Shown piece after piece: positions 11,701-20,300 of a stretch of 64,000 nt of DNA. This DNA is from Monocercomonoides exilis (taxonomy: Eukaryota; Preaxostyla; Oxymonadida; Polymastigidae). A model generated the notes under the pieces. The model did not search any database and was not told where the DNA came from. It was given only the letters and a program-made list of their open reading frames with translations. Position 1 is the stretch's first letter. Each line of letters begins with the position of its first letter. The DNA lies in NCBI GenBank assembly GCA_001643675.2, contig LSRY02000004.1, forward strand, positions 502,001 through 566,000. The letters are read 5' to 3'. The position numbers were made by a program, and so were the translations under genes.

Positions 11701-14700
11701 TTCTTTCTGCCAGAAGTCACCCACACTCTGCTAATAGCCAATGACTGGTCAATAAGTGCAGTTGAAACAGAAGAAGCAGCCATTGATGCACTCATCAGTG
11801 TTGGAGGCGGGGGAAGAAGATGCTTTCCAGTTGGTGGAGTCGACAGAGCAGGCAGATGAGGAGGTGTATGAAACGAAGATGAAACAAGAGGTGGGGGAGG
11901 AGGAAGAGAAATGGGATCAGGGTGTGTCAGTGTCTGTTTGTTGATACCAATTTTGCGTGCAGTTGTGGGTGATAAAAGAGAAAGAAGTGCATTTGATTGG
12001 GATGAAGGAGGAGATACAGCCATTGGTGAAGATGTGCTGATGCTGTTGATGTTGATGCTAATGTTGGATGATGATGATGATGTTGCTGTTGATATTCCAT
12101 ATGTTGGAGTTGAGAGCGATGAAGATGCAGTTGAAATAGATGATGCCTGAAAAGAAGTAAACTGATTCTGAGGAGAAAAAGTGCTTGAAAATGATGATGA
12201 AGAAGAATTTTGTTGCTTTTCTGACTGAAAAGCAGGTTGTGGTTGAATTTGAGGAGGAGGAGGAGGTGGTGGTGGTGGAGGCGGAAGTGGCAAAGAACGA
12301 GAAAATGAAGAAGATGATGAGGACATTGACAAAGCCGAAGGTGTGGGAGAAAGGCTTTTGATCATTGCAGTTTGCTTGTTGGGTGTCTGGAAATCCTTCT
12401 GTGGATGAAGAAGAGGTTCATTTAACATCTGCTGTTGTTGAGATTGTTGTTGTGGATGAAGTGTTTTGATGGCTGAGTTGTTTGAGCGCACTCGACGGAA
12501 CGGTGTCTGTTTGGGGACTCTCAAATGTGGAGGAAGGAACGCAGTGGCACGAGAAGAGGAAGAAGAGGAGGAAGAAGAAGAGGAGGAAGAAGAAGAAGAG
12601 GAGGAGGAAGTGTTGGAATACATTCTCTTTGTTGGCTGAGGTGTGACAATAGAAGAGAGAGATGATTGTGGATTGGCAAGCGACAAATAGGATGATGTTG
12701 GAGATGAAGAAGATGGAGACGAAGAAGGAGAAGGAGAAGAAGAAGAAACTCCTGTAGACTTCAAAGGAGTTGCTTTGCTTACAATTGATTGCAGCTGCTG
12801 TTGCTGTCGAACGGCTTGTACAGAATGGAGAGAAAAGGAAGAAGGAAGAAGTGTTTTGGATGAAGGAGAGGTAGAGACAAGTGGAAGAGGAGGAGAATGA
12901 GAAGAATAGCGACTGGGAGATGGAGAAGCATCAGGAGAAAAGGAAGAGGAGGAAGGTGTGCTTGTTGGAGAAGATTCTCTGTTTATTGCACGGAAAGAAG
13001 GCGAGAAACGGCTTTCAATTGGAGTGTGGGAGGCCAGAGAGGAAGAGCGTCTGTTGGGAAAAGAAGAGGAGGAAGAAGAAGTTGAAGCAGAAGGAGAGAC
13101 AGAAGGAGAAGGAGAAGATGTAGTGACAGGGGAAGGTGAAGGAGAAGGTGATGAAGACGAAATGCTTGGTGACAAATGGGATGTTGAAATTGATGAACTC
13201 TGAGGTGATAGTGAAGAGAGCAGAGATTTTGCTGTTGATGCAGAAGCAGAAGTTTGCAAAGAAGGAGATGCATTTCTGTGAAAGGGGGTTTGGAACTGCG
13301 AGGAATAATCAGAAGATAAACTGCTTTTTCTATTCACTGATTCATTCTGTGCTTTCTCAATTCCTTCGTTCTCTTCTCTTTGCTCTTTCTTTTCATCTGC
13401 CTCTGCCTCTGCCTCTGCATCTGCTTCATCCATCAGCTTTTTTGCTTTGTCCAGCGACGCAGCTGAAAATGAGACTGGTTTAAAAGTGCGAGCAGATGAG
13501 AAAATCCCAACACTCTCAAATTTATTCGCATTGCCGAAAGAAGAACTGCCAAATTCTTCGATTTTGCTAAGTTCTTTCCCTTTAGCTTTTTCTTCTTTTT
13601 CATTTATCTCTTTATCTTCCTCTTCCTCTTTCTCCTTCTCCTCTTCTTTTTCATCATTTTCCCCTTCATCCTTCTCTTCATCCTCCTCCACCTCCTCCAT
13701 CATCCTTCGTGCTTTCTCCATCGCAGCACCAGAAAATGCAATAGGAGCCAGTGTGCGAGCAGAAGAAAACACACCTGGCTTCATCAAAGACAGCTTGTCA
13801 TTGAAAGATGGCTCATTCATGTTGGACGAAGAAGAATTGAATGGAAATGAGTCTTCGGTTGAAACATTGTTTTGACTGCTGTCTGCTTGTTCTTCTCTTC
13901 TTTTCCCTTCTTTCTCAATCATCTTCATTTCTTTGTCTTTTCTTTCTTCTCCATCTCCATCTCCATCTCTTTCTTTGCTACTCTCCTCTTCTTCATCCAC
14001 TTCCTTCATCATCTGCTTCGCCTTCTCCATTGCTTTGTCTGTCAGCTCAATCGGCTTCATCGTCCTGGCTGATGCAAATATCCCTCCTTTCATCACAAGC
14101 TCACTCATTTTGAATTCTTCTCTATTTTCCGATCCATTATTTTGAATTTTCTTTTTCTCCTCCTCCTCCTCCTCCTCCTCTTCTTCTTCTTTCTTTCTTG
14201 AATTTGTTTCTTCATTCAACTTGAAACTTCCAGCTGCTCTGAAAGATGGTGCATCCATTTCCTTATCTTCCTTCTCTTCTTTCTCTTTCTCTTGCTCACC
14301 TTCATCTTGACTGTCATCTTCGATATCCTTCATAAATCGACTTGCTTTCTTCAGTGCTGCTTCATCAAATTTTATCGTCTTCATCGTTCGTGCTGACATG
14401 AAAAGCCCTCCAGCAACAGCAGGAAAAGAAGATGCTGCTTCTTTTTCTTTTTCTTTTTCTTCGTCTTCTTCTTTTTCTTCTTTTTTTTCTTCCTTTTTCA
14501 TTTCGATGTTATTAAAATCTTTTTCATTTTGTGAATTCTGTTCATGTTTCAGTTCAAAACTTGCCTTTTGAAAGCTAACAGTATCTGCTTCTCCATCTTC
14601 TTTCCCATTTTCATTAAAACTGATTTTCTCGCTTTCTCCCCTCCCTTCCTCTTCCTCGTCTTCTTCAATCCACATCTTTCTTGCTTTCTCCAACGCTGCA

Positions 14701-16640
14701 GCTGAAATCCCACTCCCCCACATCTTCCTTTTCGGCTGCCAGTAATTCTTCTGACTGTCATTCTCTTGTTTATCCTTCTGTTCATTTGCCTTTTCAGTGA
14801 CTTTCGTTGTTAATGTGTTCTTTGAAGATCGAGGTGCATTGAAAGGTGCTGGTGGACGAAACGGCTTTGGCGGCTTAGAGCCACGTGAGGGAAGAGTGAT
14901 GGGGAGTAAGTCATCACTTTCATCAGAGAAAGAAGAGAACGAAGATGAACTCGAATGAAATGCAGTTTGGTTGGTTGATTCATTTTGCTGATTTGTTTTA
15001 TCAGAATCAGAAGAAGTGCTTGCATTCACAGAAATATCATTCGCAAAAGCACCACTTGTTGGAGATGAAGACATCATTGAAGAGACAGAAAAAAATGAAG
15101 CTGTTTTTATTTCAGCAGGAGCTTCTGTGAAGCCCTCAACTGGTGCTTGAATTTTATCTGTGAATGCCTCGTTTTCAGGAGTTGGAACACTTTCTCCGAT
15201 TTCCCATTCATTTTCGGCTTCTGCATCTACAACCACATCGCCTTCAAATGCAGCAAAAACGTCCATCTCATTGACAGGTTCTTTTGGAAGATCTATTTCT
15301 TTTTCTCCTCCTTCTCCTCCAACTTCATTGTTATCTTTGGCTTCTTCTTTCATTTCATCTGGTTGTTCCTTCAATCCTTCGTTTTTGGCTTTTTCTTCTT
15401 CTTCTTTTGTTTGTGATTTTTCAGACATAACCGAAGTGTCTGAAGTCACATGTTCATCATTAGAAATTGTCTCTTCATTCACGTTGCCTTTGTCTTTATC
15501 CAAAAGTTCGTCTTCGCCATGTGCTGTGACTGGTTCTGCTTCTTGTATTTCCTTTGGCATTTCCGCAGTTGTCTCGTCGAGCTCATCAATGAGAGCACCC
15601 GCTGTTGTTGGCGAAAATATGAGTCTATCAATAATATCTCCAAATGTATTTCCATCATCTGCATCCTTATCCGCTTTATCTTCTTGAACATCCGCTTCTG
15701 TGCTTCCGCTTTCAACTGGTTTTTCTTTGCCATTTTCTGTCGTTTCATTGCCGCAATTGGATTCATTTGTCGCAATTTCTTTGTTTTCTGTAGCTGTAAG
15801 AGCATCTTGCTTTTCAGGAGTTTGACCCGTATCTATGACGGGATCTGCGAATTCAGTATTTTCTTTCGTTAAAGCAGGTAATTCCCATTCACTATCATCT
15901 CCTCCAATCACGCTCATTGAGCGACTCCAGTTAAAAGGAATCGGAAATGTATTTTCTTCCATTTTTTCATCTGCAGGCTTGCTTTCATCTTTGGAAGTTC
16001 CTTCGTCCATCGTTTTTTCACTCAGTGAATCTTTTTCGGTTGTAGTAAAATGTATTATATTTTGCTCTTCATCCTTTCTTTGGACGCTTTTTTCTTCTGA
16101 AATATTTTCATTTGACATAAAAAATTCATTACATTTCGTGGTACCATCGCTTTTGTTGACGAGGTGTGCTTCATTTGAGATCAGATTCTCGCTCATTTCA
16201 TGTAAATCCTTCAATTTACCATCATTAGAATCTTGTTCAAGAAAAAAACTCCTTGAAGCATCTGATTGATTCGTATCTGTCTTGATTTCAGGCATAGAGT
16301 GCTGTAAGTCATTGTTTAATGAATGTTCTTCGGATTTCTGTAGAATTTGATGTGTATTCTTTGCTGGTGTTATTGATTTTCTTGAAATAGCTTTCAAATG
16401 CATAAGACGATTTCCACTTAAGCGAGATCCTGGTGAATGGGTTGGAGTTACATGCTGCAGTTTCAGACTTTGCTGAGAAAGAGAAGGTGAAATTGATGGA
16501 GGCATGGAATCTTGGTAACATAATGTTTGTTCTTGTTTGGTGTAATTTGTTTCTTTATTATCACTAATACTTTCTGAAGATGCATTTTCAGATAGCTGAA
16601 AAGACTGCGCTTCTTCTGACATGATAAGATTTACCACCAC
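5784..16640 (-). CDS. BRCA2: BRCA2 homologue, 3,618 residues, single exon
   Basis: Recombination mediator that loads RAD51 on ssDNA at breaks. It is one uninterrupted frame. Five BRC-like repeats lie at about residues 640, 745, 850, 955 and 1044; the last four read F-x-S-A-R-T, then a hydrophobic pair, then an A-L/M-x-K-A helix ending K/R-x-M/L-M. The BRC FxxA motif is kept, but the usual ASGK is replaced by ARTxK or ARTxA. Residues 1080-1750 are Ser/Pro/Gln-rich. The DNA-binding region follows: helical domain (WKKPFKEIVQLSNFM near 1773; QWRWIVYKLAAMERCFP near 2022), OB1 (RSALRMIMEGD, ELSDGWYSI, LRICGAEMMGG, then RLGFQRTPTFP and IQRVYPTEYLV near 2560), a tower-like E/R/K helical stretch, OB2 (TYLTFWRPDDENEEE, KRHILLPAERVQTG) and OB3 (FDGCFLVLYASEIVS, EMFLMVADQTTS, PGSLCCFRNLIRAETDNYVDV). 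Acidic E/K blocks separate the BRC repeats. No PALB2 motif was recognised. The domain set makes the identity secure. Confidence 0.95.
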   Translation of the reverse strand: MVVNLIMSEEAQSFQLSENASSESISDNKETNYTKQEQTLCYQDSMPPSISPSLSQQSLKLQHVTPTHSPGSRLSGNRLMHLKAISRKSITPAKNTHQILQKSEEHSLNNDLQHSMPEIKTDTNQSDASRSFFLEQDSNDGKLKDLHEMSENLISNEAHLVNKSDGTTKCNEFFMSNENISEEKSVQRKDEEQNIIHFTTTEKDSLSEKTMDEGTSKDESKPADEKMEENTFPIPFNWSRSMSVIGGDDSEWELPALTKENTEFADPVIDTGQTPEKQDALTATENKEIATNESNCGNETTENGKEKPVESGSTEADVQEDKADKDADDGNTFGDIIDRLIFSPTTAGALIDELDETTAEMPKEIQEAEPVTAHGEDELLDKDKGNVNEETISNDEHVTSDTSVMSEKSQTKEEEEKAKNEGLKEQPDEMKEEAKDNNEVGGEGGEKEIDLPKEPVNEMDVFAAFEGDVVVDAEAENEWEIGESVPTPENEAFTDKIQAPVEGFTEAPAEIKTASFFSVSSMMSSSPTSGAFANDISVNASTSSDSDKTNQQNESTNQTAFHSSSSSFSSFSDESDDLLPITLPSRGSKPPKPFRPPAPFNAPRSSKNTLTTKVTEKANEQKDKQENDSQKNYWQPKRKMWGSGISAAALEKARKMWIEEDEEEEGRGESEKISFNENGKEDGEADTVSFQKASFELKHEQNSQNEKDFNNIEMKKEEKKEEKEEDEEKEKEKEAASSFPAVAGGLFMSARTMKTIKFDEAALKKASRFMKDIEDDSQDEGEQEKEKEEKEDKEMDAPSFRAAGSFKLNEETNSRKKEEEEEEEEEEEKKKIQNNGSENREEFKMSELVMKGGIFASARTMKPIELTDKAMEKAKQMMKEVDEEEESSKERDGDGDGEERKDKEMKMIEKEGKRREEQADSSQNNVSTEDSFPFNSSSSNMNEPSFNDKLSLMKPGVFSSARTLAPIAFSGAAMEKARRMMEEVEEDEEKDEGENDEKEEEKEKEEEEDKEINEKEEKAKGKELSKIEEFGSSSFGNANKFESVGIFSSARTFKPVSFSAASLDKAKKLMDEADAEAEAEADEKKEQREENEGIEKAQNESVNRKSSLSSDYSSQFQTPFHRNASPSLQTSASASTAKSLLSSLSPQSSSISTSHLSPSISSSSPSPSPSPVTTSSPSPSVSPSASTSSSSSSFPNRRSSSLASHTPIESRFSPSFRAINRESSPTSTPSSSSFSPDASPSPSRYSSHSPPLPLVSTSPSSKTLLPSSFSLHSVQAVRQQQQLQSIVSKATPLKSTGVSSSSPSPSSSPSSSSPTSSYLSLANPQSSLSSIVTPQPTKRMYSNTSSSSSSSSSSSSSSSSSSSRATAFLPPHLRVPKQTPFRRVRSNNSAIKTLHPQQQSQQQQMLNEPLLHPQKDFQTPNKQTAMIKSLSPTPSALSMSSSSSSFSRSLPLPPPPPPPPPPPQIQPQPAFQSEKQQNSSSSSFSSTFSPQNQFTSFQASSISTASSSLSTPTYGISTATSSSSSNISININSISTSSPMAVSPPSSQSNALLSLLSPTTARKIGINKQTLTHPDPISLPPPPPLVSSSFHTPPHLPALSTPPTGKHLLPPPPTLMSASMAASSVSTALIDQSLAISRVWVTSGRKNSEIPSLQPGCECMSNEKNISFEADQLAMNGNDSLCNRTLSDSSAKEIEMGSSFEQSTDTSLTNTFNGSNAAFDPISTQEPLKMIVDGSSAVFEPLPASASSLPDNQSLLETSLFQSKNKRPPLIELQMWKKPFKEIVQLSNFMMSSQNVQDDLEKKVKDEMRKGSASSLSVSPGDVGTLFASVLALSPKLSKVSLVEWLKHEQTEAPSSLMDIVQQQQQQKGESNLLTQLSSSSSTGYFSSQKHSLLALSLHTQETLHRWLSRASIEMTSVSAAFFVFNLNNYPSFNPPFPSPSLSAPSSSTIDKPRRWGPFEAFICLTQSASSANATSQSGSSGTFSTFTSPISLSSSSTFPSHSSVQSSLQPLPPSISALITLPWVLTQWRWIVYKLAAMERCFPYTLGSYVTSEDTGMYDNDEEDVLNTMEDDEKNEMLEEEERLYQMGNAKDVEEDEDRRLEAEAERIVETTNAARWKEKNTDQLTGTSFGHGVRSYTNFGSSEGEEDERDEEEIASTVIQQSTNIPATGLKVKQDEDTTLWLDGLGGVELRPSSAQFISNASSAHLSAFHKTDITRRRIAKSIRKLRRLNGCRSGHSLLTPQNVLFHLLKRADAEFVRAKRSALRMIMEGDANVGRHMVLFVARIVRIGRKSFDDWQTGASKATTTTDRNATSASSSSSTSSASSAMPMSVLSFEPAIVELSDGWYSILSELDEYLTGYVAEGKIKEGMKLRICGAEMMGGDRLPASPLDLLSVMGISTVVDDAKEVYIERRKEELMRNGVTDANEKLMDEEMKIVFECLQKLSGGSKKKNENAPAEEKQKATSSSSSSNSSKMRQAAILNMTSTNEDFIKTFSALFDQQKGSTFSSLAPPTNPLADQPYLRLHVNSTRRAKWNVRLGFQRTPTFPVLLRSIKPGGGIVPSCLCAIQRVYPTEYLVKEERWDEMERIIATRARKMSLAFSAEGSGKRKQAAEIDQFNDDDEEEDASATKPSFSFVRCEASETIAQTLFERLLEKRADQLNVQMQHEMEKEELRIMDQFAQKLSTSMRKLGVKSPETQLLASELASAPSLAAMVSVHSSLTSNVSTSEQEDFHQNISSPSLSSASSFSRSSRLPASSSQSRLFNSTVSSELSAQLRQLEAKQNELSSEMQQLLSSFTALRSITPFRKVKVRDVLEIPRIAKRKSVLLMNSEARESYDSAAFNIQNSFNMNSDISGMSDGSFSSGKMVDDSSCNLSMNTSNVELQVPQSTYLTFWRPDDENEEEPFKEGCVVRFNFVMPQTRAMTKRHILLPAERVQTGMQLDVDENSSVEVINSFPMNLWKNSNEKVKSSHQKENNNQNNLEKTGDNSIDPKHTTLSTDDQSSHSSSSSLQSAEDDEDSFTIPDTVAALLTESSDLGQSLPSDPFKSVVLSQLSSCSDKENEASSEQLKENISGSQKQKEGEEKVKEEVKEVKEEKEEKEEEKEKEKEKGKEEIENEKTESEKSEEDQTLTKTPEKKVFEENDFDSPFSLFFGKTVTNSTDEAKGTEGKPEESTYKQQTEANSDGKMDSDEEKEKSEVCSEGSKEEAIPESSSSKEDEVSSNSLSAVSSASSDEIQSNAMEKDEPNEPSLPPKKESNDIHLSSISSEESISSEIDLKFRKLIAFDRIVVPFTSVSTSNRTLIQHVSLEALSNNLHNPFPVALPKSAAAQTSLQTQNEDSQVRRQRGSLHLSIQQPVRNTLILHPLYSQPRIATTVDDLLHLPCGYEFDGCFLVLYASEIVSYERTSFSSRQKAESDDVSSKDAEKKEEKESLSSSSSSSSSSSDVNEEKDKKASLLKADPRKLSEMFLMVADQTTSATPLSIHISRSAQFFPFASNSSSSSSQCTSFHPGSLCCFRNLIRAETDNYVDVIASHAPEETEITFVSQQIASHPSVASLFNAASRTSSSSTGSMRSVPSHLQKAKKNIEDWIQTPESYESIKKLLTKISKITGQQLIQNN
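13430..14740 (-). repeat. Array of five BRC-like RAD51-binding repeats within BRCA2
   Basis: Repeat cores lie near 14735-14660, 14408-14335, 14084-14010, 13775-13705 and 13506-13436, about 270-330 nt apart, separated by Glu/Lys-rich linkers. The four promoter-proximal to C-terminal repeats 2-5 start with FMSARTMK, FASARTMK, FSSARTLA and FSSARTFK and end with an A-rich helix such as KAMEKAKQMM. The first (KMWGSGISAAALEKARKMW) lacks the FxxA half and keeps only the helix. FxxA is the known RAD51 oligomerisation mimic in BRC repeats; binding here is inferred. Confidence 0.85.
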
Positions 16641-16833
16641 AAAATGGTAACGTCTTTTATTTTTCTCAAAAACAAAAAATATATTATGGGCAATTCACTT
16701 CACTAACAATTTTTTTATTGCAGTTGAATTTTCATTCTATTATAAAATAACTAAAAAATAAAGCCATAAAAACTCAAAACAACGCAAACAAAGGAATTTC
16801 GTATTGAAAAAAGAACAACAAAAACTCCAATAA

Positions 16834-17252
16834 TTATAAATATCCTGATGCTGAAGGTTGAGTTGTATCTGTGTTGACTTGTTGTGGTGGTTGAGCATCA
16901 GCACCACTAGGCGCAGTTTGTTGAACAGGTGCAACAACAGGTTTTTGTATTTGACGTGGGCGGGCAGGAGAAATGAGAGTGTTCCATTCATTTGGGAAGT
17001 AAGCAGTGACAAAAGGTTCAGCAATTGGTTTGATAGTTTCTGCCAGTTGTGTTTGAAGTGTCTGTTCAGGAAGTGGATAGAAGTATCCCAAGAGAATAAT
17101 GCGATTGTACTCTTGGCACGTGTCAATCTACGAGGGTTGATTGAAAGAAAATGGATATTGGAATAAAACATTGTTACAATAATTTTGAAAAAAATTATAA
17201 ACGATTATTTATGAAAAATAAATATATGCAAAAGATAAAAAGCAAAAACCAT
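16834..17252 (-). CDS. Small unidentified protein (about 99 residues, predicted two exons)
   Basis: I do not recognise the family. A good coding exon runs 17127-16834 and opens after an acceptor (CGTAG at 17132-17128) as I-D-T-C-Q-E-Y-N-R-I-I-L-L-G-Y-F-Y-P-L-P, continuing through PIAEPFVTAYFPNEWNTLI to a Pro/Gln-rich tail ending SASGYL. The frame has an in-frame TAG at the acceptor, so coding must enter by splicing. The only tidy upstream solution I find is an exon consisting of just ATG (17252-17250) followed by a GTTTTTGC donor, giving a 122-nt intron. That model is speculative; the first exon could differ. The hydrophobic first half and the Pro/Gln tail suggest a small structured domain with a flexible end. 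It sits between the Sec7 gene and BRCA2, same strand. Confidence 0.5.
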
Positions 17253-17325
17253 ATAAAATTAATGTATGTTTTGTTTCCAAATCTTAATGTCTTAAAAATA
17301 TATTTATGTATTCACATCAAAGATT

Positions 17326-20300
17326 TCAACACACCAGATCCTTTGGATGCATCAGCGACTCCTTTTCTGAAGCGCCAAGCACAAGAATCGCTATCAGCGA
17401 GAGAACAAGCAGCGCAGCATCGTTTGTGTCGGTGATCAAGTCAGCGAAGTGAGGAAGCAGATTGGCCAGCGAAACGAGCTTCTGCCGCGCCTCTGGCACG
17501 ACAATGCGGTTTGGTGGGAGGGCTTTATTAGCAGGGCCTTTGCAAGGGTTAGGCACATACACAGTGGAACAAACAGATGGGCAGATGCTGGCGAAGATGG
17601 CTGGAATCACCACGTCGAAGAAGAAGATCGCTATCCGCTTGCCGCTGCTGATCGTGCGGCTGAGCGGGTAGCCTGGGAAGGAGGAAGGAGGATAAATAGA
17701 GGCAGACTGAGCAGAAGCAGAGCCAGCAACTGCAGTAGAAACAACAAGAGGCGCAGGAGAAGCCGAAGCAGATGTTTCAGAAGCATCTGTGCTGTTAGTA
17801 CTGTTCTTCGCAGCAATTCTCTTCTCAATCTCTGCTTCTTCTCTGAGCGTCTGGTGCAGCACCGCCGCAGCAGTTGAGCACAGAGAAGGCTTCAGTGCGA
17901 ATGACAGGCCAGCAAGCACCGCCAAGCACACACACGCAGCAGTTGTGCAGAGGTGTGGCTTGTCCAGCAGAATGAGAGGGTTTCTGCAGACACACTCGTC
18001 CCACCGCCCGCTCTGCTGGTGGAGAAGAGTCAGCATCTGCTTCGACTTGTGTGGGAGGAGTGAAAAGAGAGTGGTCAGCGACTCGCCTGCTGACGCCTGC
18101 TCGGCGTGTGCTGGCTGTTTCGCTGCGGCTGCTGCTGATGCTGTTGCAGCGCTGGCTGCAGACTGAGTGGAGTGAAGGAGCGAAAGGAGAGCGAGTTCTG
18201 GATTGGCAGCTTCAGACGGCTGTGGCTGGATGGTCTTGTTGAGCGGCTCGTGGAGACACGAAGCAAGAAAATTGAGGACTTTGTCTGATTTTGGAAGGAG
18301 GGTGTCGAAGAGATTGCAGATGGGGCAGATGAATTGATGAGGGTTACCTGCTCTTTGACGCATGTCGTGTGAACGAGAAGAAGAGGAAGAAGAGGAAGAT
18401 GATGATGAAGTGGATGCGTTTGAAGAAGATGCATGTTTTTGACTTAGCAAGTACTGCACACTCGACATGTTGAATATCATCCACCCATCCACACTGCCTG
18501 GCAACGAGTCTTCGCGTTTCTCTTCTTCTTTCCCTTTCTCTTCAGCAGCATTCGCACTCAATCCTTGTTTTGTTGCAGAAGAAGCTGAAGAAGCAGAAGT
18601 TCCATTCAACTGCTTGCTTCTACCCGCTTTCTGTGAGCTTTCTCTCGCAGCAATGCAGAACTGGCTAAACCTCAGGCTGATCCAATCGCAGGCGTCCTTC
18701 TCGAGGCTTCTGTACGAAGAAGCAGACAGAATGAAGTCTAAGCACTCCACAAGAGGAGCATACGGAATCCTCTTCACAGCAACCGTAAACAGAGTGTATG
18801 CATCGCAGGCAAAGCGCTCGAACGAGATGAGCTTTTTCAGCACATTCAGAAGATAGCCCCAGCAGCGCCGGTCGAAGTCATACGCTTTGATCGACGCCTG
18901 CAGAGCAGCAATCACCTGCTGCATCTTCGCCAGCTCGACAGACTCCAAATAGGATGTGGTGAATATCTCGTACAGCAGCTGGAGCGCAGAGGACGCCACA
19001 GACGGCAGAGAAAGCGAGGAAGAGAGGCAGACAATGAGGCGGTGTGCGAGCAGCGTGGACTGCTCAACAGAAAGCGCAGAGCTTTTGACCAGCAGGTGCA
19101 GAATGGAATAGACATGGCCCCACAAACACTCCACCACGTTCGGCATGGAGGCACTTGTGGCTAAATAGACCAGCAGCTCCACAAAGATAAACAGAGTGGT
19201 CTCTCTCTCCTTCGCCGACGACGGAAGAATCAGCCCTGCCGAGTCTGCCTGTCTGTCGAGTACAGCTGAGGGTGAAGAAGAAGAGGGTGAGGAAGAAGGA
19301 GAAGGTGCAGGAGACACTGAATTAGTGCCTGTGGGAGAAGAAGAAGAAGACATCACAGGGACTGTCTCCTTCGGAGGGTTAATGAGTGGATACACCAGTG
19401 CTGCCAGGGCTGCGACGAGGCTGAGCACAAACTGCTCGAGATGCGAACTCGAAATCGACTGGGCGCTTCTCACAAGCTCTGCACAGCGCGACGCAGAGAC
19501 TGTGCCTCTTGCTCTTTGCATGGCATCTTCATTCTCCCTCTGCACTTGCTCAGCCTGAGTGTTCCCTTTGAACGAGAACAGCGCAAACACATTGAACAGA
19601 CGCACTCCTGTTTGTGTCTGGCTCTGCTTGTCGGCTGAGGGCTCAGCGGGAAGCGTGCGGCGATAGGAAAGAGCAGGAGAGAGGGAGACGAGGGAGGAAG
19701 AGACAAGGCGGGAAGAGGTTGGAGTGCGTTGAGGAAATGAAGGAGTGGCAGTTCCTTCAGAGGAACGCTGGGAAAGAGCACTGGGAGAGGAGCTGCCGAG
19801 AGGGGATGGGGTGAATGACTGAGATGAGGATGAAGAAGGAGAAGATGATGAAGAAGGAGAAGAGGAAGAAGAAGTGCGTGAATGTGTCTGGGAGTTGAAT
19901 GCAGGAGAAGGCGGGGTGCGTGGAGATTTCACCTCAAATCCATCTTTTCTGCTGGGAGCATCGTTTTCCTCTGTCAAATAGAGCGACTCGACAAAAGGAT
20001 GAGTGATGAGTGTGGTCTGGGCGAGGAACAAGAGGCAGAGTGTGACTGCTGTCCAGCCAGTGTGCACAGAATGAATGTGGCTGGTGGCGATGTCAAAGAG
20101 CAGCGTCACCATCGACAGCGAATGCGAAGAGCGCGCAAAGGACATCGGGACTGTCCGTGAGATGTGTGGGAGAGGGTTCTTCTCAGCTGACAGATAGACA
20201 GAAGTAACTGCCTCTGCTGAGCGGTGCATGTTGCACCCAGCAAAGACAGGGTCAGGGAACGGGGCATGAGAAAGGTTGGGTGTTGGGAGGTTGTAGCTCT

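Noticed and set aside
5470-15872. Many plus-strand frames opposite BRCA2, Glu-, Phe- or Ser-rich.
   Set aside because: They are complements of polyserine and polyglutamate coding tracts, with no domain signal; the minus frame is an unbroken BRCA2.
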